Under the pieces are notes generated by a model. It ran no database searches, had not been told where the DNA came from, and saw only the letters and a list, made by a program, of their open reading frames with translations. Shown piece by piece: positions 60,282 to 64,000 of a stretch of 64,000 bases of DNA. Source of the stretch: Maricurvus nonylphenolicus (lineage in GTDB: Bacteria; Pseudomonadota; Gammaproteobacteria; Pseudomonadales; Cellvibrionaceae); the NCBI RefSeq assembly GCF_042854845.1, contig NZ_AP031498.1, positions 1 to 64,000 of the forward strand, given 5' to 3'. The translations under genes were made by a program, and so were the position numbers. Positions within the stretch are counted from its first letter, which is position 1. Each line of letters starts with the position of its first letter.

Positions 60282-60761
60282 TTACTGGCTAAACTTATCT
60301 TTCAGCGCTTCGGCCACCACCGGGTGGACGAACTTGCTGACATCCCCGCCCAGTGAGGCAATTTCCCGTACCAGCGATGAAGAAATAAACGACAGGTGTT
60401 CTGCCGGAGTTAAAAACAGGCTTTCCATATCCGGGCGCAAGGCGCGGTTCATGTTGGCCAGCTGAAATTCGTATTCGAAGTCGGACACCGCGCGCAGTCC
60501 ACGCACCACGCCTTGGGCATTTTGCGACTGAACAAAGTCTGCCAGCAGGGTGTTAAAGCCGACAATCTCAATATTATCCAGGTGAGCCAGGGTCTCACCA
60601 CACAGGGCGACGCGCTCTTCCAGGGTAAATAGAGGATTCTTTTTCGGACTGGCAGCAATTGCCAGAGTGACGTGATCGAACAGGCGACAAGCGCGCTCTA
60701 CCAAGTCGATATGACCGTTTGTAATGGGGTCAAAAGTCCCCGGATAAACCACTTTCTTCAT
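60282..60761 (-). CDS. coaD: Phosphopantetheine adenylyltransferase
   Basis: CoaD transfers AMP to 4'-phosphopantetheine in coenzyme A synthesis. The nucleotidyltransferase motif is YPGTFDPITNGH, and the second motif FISSSLVREIA. The 159-aa length equals E. coli CoaD. coaBC in this window provides the preceding steps of the same pathway, about 3 kb away and on the same strand. Confidence 0.97.
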   Translation of the reverse strand: MKKVVYPGTFDPITNGHIDLVERACRLFDHVTLAIAASPKKNPLFTLEERVALCGETLAHLDNIEIVGFNTLLADFVQSQNAQGVVRGLRAVSDFEYEFQLANMNRALRPDMESLFLTPAEHLSFISSSLVREIASLGGDVSKFVHPVVAEALKDKFSQ

Positions 60762-60864
60762 CGTGCATCTCTACCCACAGGATTAAAGACGATATTGTGC
60801 GGGCGCAGATGGTAATCAATTTAGGCGTCAGGTACAAAGACCCAAAAGCAATATTTGGCCAAAT

Positions 60865-60882
60865 CGGCCATATTGATGGCCG
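60865..60882 (-). terminator. Hairpin after rsmD
   Basis: CGGCCAT and ATGGCCG form a perfect 7-bp stem with a 4-nt loop, next to the palindrome TTTGGCCAAA (60855-60864), between rsmD and coaD on the minus strand. The tail is only weakly T-rich. Confidence 0.4.
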
Positions 60883-60902
60883 AAAATTGAGTTTCGGCAC
60901 GG

Positions 60903-61496
60903 CTATTCGCGAAAATAAAGCCGATAGCTGACCTGACCACTGTGTTTTTCCCGATGTAGCTGCCAGTTAGTCGGTGCTGAAAAGAGTGTATCTTTTGGGG
61001 TTTCGATATAGATAGCGCTACCGGCTTTTAACCAGCCGCCGTTTTCCAGGGCTTCGCAAACCGATTGCCAGAGGTCTGCTTGAAAAGGTGGGTCAATAAA
61101 AACGATATCCACAGGGCTGGCAGGCTGCTTTAACCAGGTCAGGCTGTCGCTGTTGATAACCTGGCCGTCGCTGGCTTCCAGGGTCGTCAGGTGTTGGCGC
61201 AATTGGTTTGCTGCGCTGCTGTCTTTCTCCAGCAGTGTTACCTGACCGGCGCCCCGTGACAGGGCTTCCAGCCCCAGAGCGCCAGAGCCGGCAAACAGAT
61301 CCAGGCACTGGCTGCCCGGCAGCTCGGCGGTTAGCCAGTTAAACAGGGTTTCGCGAATGCGATCGCCGGTGGGGCGCAAGCCATCGATGCTCGGAAATGC
61401 CAGCTTACGGCCGCGCCATTTACCGCCAATAATACGCAAAAAGTTGCGGCCTTTGTCCTGGGCTGGTGATTTGGTATTCGGGCGTCGTCGAGGCAT
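60903..61496 (-). CDS. rsmD: 16S rRNA m2G966 methyltransferase
   Basis: RsmD methylates G966 of 16S rRNA. The segment LRIIGGKWRGRKL begins the domain, DLFAGSGALGLEALSRGA binds SAM, and the catalytic motif is DPPF (in VFIDPPFQADLW). The 197-aa length is normal. It is divergent from ftsY, the conserved rsmD/ftsYEX arrangement. Confidence 0.95.
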   Translation of the reverse strand: MPRRRPNTKSPAQDKGRNFLRIIGGKWRGRKLAFPSIDGLRPTGDRIRETLFNWLTAELPGSQCLDLFAGSGALGLEALSRGAGQVTLLEKDSSAANQLRQHLTTLEASDGQVINSDSLTWLKQPASPVDIVFIDPPFQADLWQSVCEALENGGWLKAGSAIYIETPKDTLFSAPTNWQLHREKHSGQVSYRLYFRE

Positions 61497-61651
61497 GATA
61501 AAACCATGGTTGATTAGGACGATAAACCGCAGTCTCTTATGCTAGGATAGCGGCCTCATCATTGGGCGCAGAGTATGCCGCGTCAGCGGTTTCGACACAA
61601 TTGTGTTTAAGACCCTGCGTTCAAGACCCATTACTCAATAGTTGTTCGTGC

Positions 61652-62752
61652 ATGTTTTTTAGACGTAAAAAGAAAGACAAGGCTGCAGAGGCTGCTGCGG
61701 AAACGCCTGAGGCGGAAAAACTCGAGGCTCAGGACGATAGCTCATCGGTAGATACCGAAGTGGAGCAACCGGTAGAAAAGCCGGTGCAGAAACCGACAGA
61801 GCAGGAAAAGCCTGCCAAAACCGGCTGGTTTGCGCGCATCAAGCAGGGCTTATCCCGTACCAGCAGTAACTTTGCCGAGGGGTTAGGTAAGCTCATTCTC
61901 GGCAAAAAGACCATCGATGCTGATCTGCTGGAAGAAATCGAAACCCAGCTTCTGGTCGCCGATGTGGGCATCGAGGCCACCAGTGAAATCATTGACGACT
62001 TAACCGAGCGTGTGGCTCGTAAGCAGTTGGCCGACAGCGGTGCCTTATACAGTGCCCTGCGTAAGTCTTTGACCGATCTTCTGGCCAAGGTGGAAGCCCC
62101 GCTGGAAATCGATGCAGCTCATAAGCCCTACGTGATTTTGGTCGTGGGCGTTAATGGTGTGGGTAAAACCACCACCATTGGCAAGTTGGCCAAGCGATTC
62201 CAAACCCAGGGCAAAAGCGTCATGCTGGCTGCCGGGGATACCTTCCGTGCGGCGGCGGTCGAGCAGTTGCAGGTATGGGGTGAGCGCAATCAGGTGCCTG
62301 TAGTGGCCCAGCATACCGGTGCTGACAGCGCCTCGGTTATCTTTGATGCGATTCAATCGGCCCAATCCAAAGGGGTTGATGTGGTGATTGCCGATACCGC
62401 TGGGCGCTTGCATAACAAGAGCAACCTGATGGATGAGCTGGCCAAGGTTAAGCGCGTAATGGCCAAACTTGACGATACGGCGCCCCATGAAGTGTTGCTG
62501 GTTCTGGATGCGGGTACCGGCCAGAACGCGATAAACCAGGCTCAGCAGTTTACCGAAGCAGCGGATGTCTCTGGCATTGCCCTGACCAAACTCGACGGTA
62601 CCGCCAAAGGCGGCATTATCTTTGCCCTGAGTAAGAAGTTTGGTATTCCCGTGCGTTTTATTGGCGTGGGAGAAGGTATTGAGGATTTACAGCCTTTCGA
62701 GGCGGAAAGCTTTACCAATGCCCTGTTTGCCGATGAGGGCGACAAGGCTTAA
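61652..62752 (+). CDS. ftsY: Signal recognition particle receptor FtsY
   Basis: FtsY is the membrane-associated SRP receptor GTPase for co-translational targeting. An acidic, Glu-rich A domain (about 1-65) precedes the N and G domains. G1 is GVNGVGKTTT (about 167-176), followed by DTFRAAAVEQL, DTAGR and TKLDGTAKGG. The frame is open from 61562, but ATG 61652 (MFFRRKKKDK) gives 366 aa and the usual basic amphipathic N-terminus. ftsE follows after 63 bp. Confidence 0.96.
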   Translation: MFFRRKKKDKAAEAAAETPEAEKLEAQDDSSSVDTEVEQPVEKPVQKPTEQEKPAKTGWFARIKQGLSRTSSNFAEGLGKLILGKKTIDADLLEEIETQLLVADVGIEATSEIIDDLTERVARKQLADSGALYSALRKSLTDLLAKVEAPLEIDAAHKPYVILVVGVNGVGKTTTIGKLAKRFQTQGKSVMLAAGDTFRAAAVEQLQVWGERNQVPVVAQHTGADSASVIFDAIQSAQSKGVDVVIADTAGRLHNKSNLMDELAKVKRVMAKLDDTAPHEVLLVLDAGTGQNAINQAQQFTEAADVSGIALTKLDGTAKGGIIFALSKKFGIPVRFIGVGEGIEDLQPFEAESFTNALFADEGDKA

Positions 62753-62815
62753 GAGAAAAGCACAGCTAATAACAATAATATTTAACGCTTAATCGCACTG
62801 GGGAATTAACGAACC

Positions 62816-63508
62816 ATGATCCGTTTTGATCAGGTGAGTAAACGTTATGAAGGTGGCCACGAAGCCCTAAGCCGGGTCAGCTTTGAGCTGGCCCAGGGAG
62901 AGATGGCCTTTCTTACCGGGCATTCAGGTGCGGGTAAAAGTACCCTGCTAAAACTGATTATGTTGATGGAACGCCCCAGTCAGGGCCAGGTGCTGGTGCA
63001 CAACCAGAATCTCAATCGCCTCAGCAATAGCCAAATCCCCCATTTCCGTCGCCAGGTCGGTGTGGTTTTCCAAAATCACCAGCTGCTCTTTGACCGCAGC
63101 GTTTTCGATAATGTGGCCCTGCCACTGCAGATTGCTGGTTATCAACCTGCAGAGGCGGCGCGGCGTGTACGCGCGGCGCTGGATAAGGTGGGGCTGCTTA
63201 ATAAAGAGAAGCAGAACCCGATAGTGCTATCCGGTGGTGAGCAACAGAGGGTAGGTATCGCCCGTGCGGTGGTGAACAAACCTGCCCTGCTATTGGCCGA
63301 TGAGCCAACCGGTAACCTGGATCCCGCCCTGTCGGCAGAGATTATGAAATTGTTTCGTCAGTTCAACGATGTGGGGGTCAGTGTGCTGATTGCCAGTCAT
63401 GATCTGGGGCTGATCAAGCGTATGGGTAACCGTGTGCTGGGCTTATCCAAGGGGCAACTGGTACACGACGGAGTGTTGCAGCATGCGACCACAACAGCCA
63501 CGGCCTAA
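62816..63508 (+). CDS. ftsE: Cell division ATP-binding protein FtsE
   Basis: FtsE is the ABC ATPase of FtsEX, which activates periplasmic amidases for septal peptidoglycan cleavage. Walker A is GHSGAGKS (35-42), the Q-loop VVFQNHQLLFDRSVFDNV, signature LSGGEQQR and Walker B LLLADEPTGNLD. It is 230 aa. Its 3' end overlaps the ftsX start by 26 bp. Confidence 0.97.
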   Translation: MIRFDQVSKRYEGGHEALSRVSFELAQGEMAFLTGHSGAGKSTLLKLIMLMERPSQGQVLVHNQNLNRLSNSQIPHFRRQVGVVFQNHQLLFDRSVFDNVALPLQIAGYQPAEAARRVRAALDKVGLLNKEKQNPIVLSGGEQQRVGIARAVVNKPALLLADEPTGNLDPALSAEIMKLFRQFNDVGVSVLIASHDLGLIKRMGNRVLGLSKGQLVHDGVLQHATTTATA

Positions 63509-64000
63509 GCCAGCCGCCAGCCGGGTGGAAAAGCGCTCAGCGTCTGCAGCTTCCAGTAAAAGCCCGAGTAAAGGGGCAAGCCAGTCGAAAACCCTGGTCA
63601 GCGATCGCTTTGGCGCCTATTTGGCTCATCATCGCTTTAGTGCATTAGACAGTTTGCAGCGCCTGTTGCGAGCACCGGGTCAAAGCCTGTTGACCTGGAT
63701 GGTGATCGCCATTGCTCTGGCCTTGCCTGCCACCCTGTATACCAGCTTGCAGAACCTCCAGGCCCTGGGGCAGCGCTGGGATGGTGTGTCTCAGCTGTCG
63801 GTCTTTGTAAATCCAAGGGCAAAAGAAGCCGCAATCGATAAATTTCAACGACAGTTGCAGGCAGATAACCGCGTTGAGGCGGTGACCTATATTTCACCTC
63901 AACAGGCGCTGGCGGAGTTTGAGCAACAGAGTGGCCTGGGCAGTGCCCTGCAGACCTTGGATAGCAACCCCTTGCCGCCGGCGTTGATTGTTAAACCGCA
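63483..64000 (+). CDS. ftsX: Cell division protein FtsX (partial, cut by window end)
   Basis: FtsX is the membrane subunit of FtsEX. ATG 63483 lies within the end of ftsE. The visible 172 codons encode a basic, Ser/Lys/Ala-rich cytoplasmic N-terminus (about 1-45). Then come the conserved region preceding the first TM (LQRLLRAPGQSLLTWMVIAIALALP, in shorter pieces) and the periplasmic loop with VFVNPRAKEAAI, VTYISPQQALAEF and NPLPPALIV, all typical of FtsX. No stop is reached before 64000, so the remaining TM segments lie outside the window. Confidence 0.94.
   Translation, partial: MRPQQPRPKPAASRVEKRSASAASSKSPSKGASQSKTLVSDRFGAYLAHHRFSALDSLQRLLRAPGQSLLTWMVIAIALALPATLYTSLQNLQALGQRWDGVSQLSVFVNPRAKEAAIDKFQRQLQADNRVEAVTYISPQQALAEFEQQSGLGSALQTLDSNPLPPALIVKP

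Noticed and set aside
1..64000. tRNA, rRNA, CRISPR arrays, prophage or transposase genes
   Set aside because: I looked for cloverleaf ends with CCA-type acceptors, rRNA-like conserved blocks, regularly spaced repeats and transposase motifs and found none convincing.

Overview
The window is a housekeeping stretch of a gammaproteobacterial chromosome. It begins just upstream of dnaA, next to the replication origin. Gene content and order closely follow the Pseudomonas-type origin region: dnaA-dnaN-recF-gyrB; glyQS; trkA-rsmB-fmt-def-tsaP-dprA-tsaC-hemF-aroE; the aa3/caa3 cytochrome oxidase cluster; znu/zur; polA-engB-cytochrome c4-dsbA-GGDEF; slmA; argB-algC-coaBC-radC-rpmBG-mutM; coaD; rsmD/ftsYEX. 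Protein sequences and the moderate G+C suggest a marine gammaproteobacterium near Pseudomonadales/Cellvibrionales. The genus cannot be fixed from the sequence. I saw no rRNA or tRNA genes, CRISPR arrays, transposase genes or prophage.

Layout. 1-6.7 kb: replication initiation operon with two parS-like centromere sites inside recF. 6.7-18.8 kb: mostly minus-strand genes (a haem protein, plsC, gmhB, glyS, glyQ, trkH, trkA, rsmB, fmt, def), with one plus-strand lipid A acyltransferase. 19-27.2 kb: plus-strand tsaP, dprA, tsaC, hemF, aroE, a cytochrome c, prlC and a YheV-like protein, with a minus-strand gamma-carbonic anhydrase. 27.2-29.5 kb: an unrecognised membrane-anchored protein and a MATE exporter. 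29.5-38.7 kb: a complete cytochrome c oxidase locus (structural subunits II, I, III; CtaG, SURF1, haem A/O synthases, SCO). 38.8-43.5 kb: a PilZ-like protein, a parvulin, the divergent Zur-controlled zinc uptake genes and a small secreted protein of unknown role. 43.8-51.9 kb: polA, a 660-bp RNA-rich intergenic region, engB, cytochrome c4, dsbA, a diguanylate cyclase and a response regulator. 52-64 kb: slmA, argB, long-form algC, coaBC, radC, rpmBG, mutM, coaD, rsmD, ftsY, ftsE and the start of ftsX, cut by the window end.

The most interesting non-coding part is polA-engB (46588-47249). In this position E. coli has Spot 42 and P. aeruginosa has the sigma-22-dependent sRNA ErsA. Here two short predicted RNAs lie in tandem. 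Each has an ECF/sigmaE-like promoter with the same 15-nt spacing and ends in a strong intrinsic terminator. Three predicted hairpins across the two RNAs carry the same CCCCAAG loop motif. They are followed by a 143-bp nested palindrome and a perfect 12-bp hairpin that encodes the C-terminus of EngB. Other signals without an assigned role are about a dozen GTTAC/GTAAC motifs between a small secreted-protein gene and polA, and a group of consensus DnaA boxes inside polA.

Start codons were set by Shine-Dalgarno position and family alignment from memory. Where the longest reading frame begins at a poor TTG/GTG, a shorter start is given and explained.
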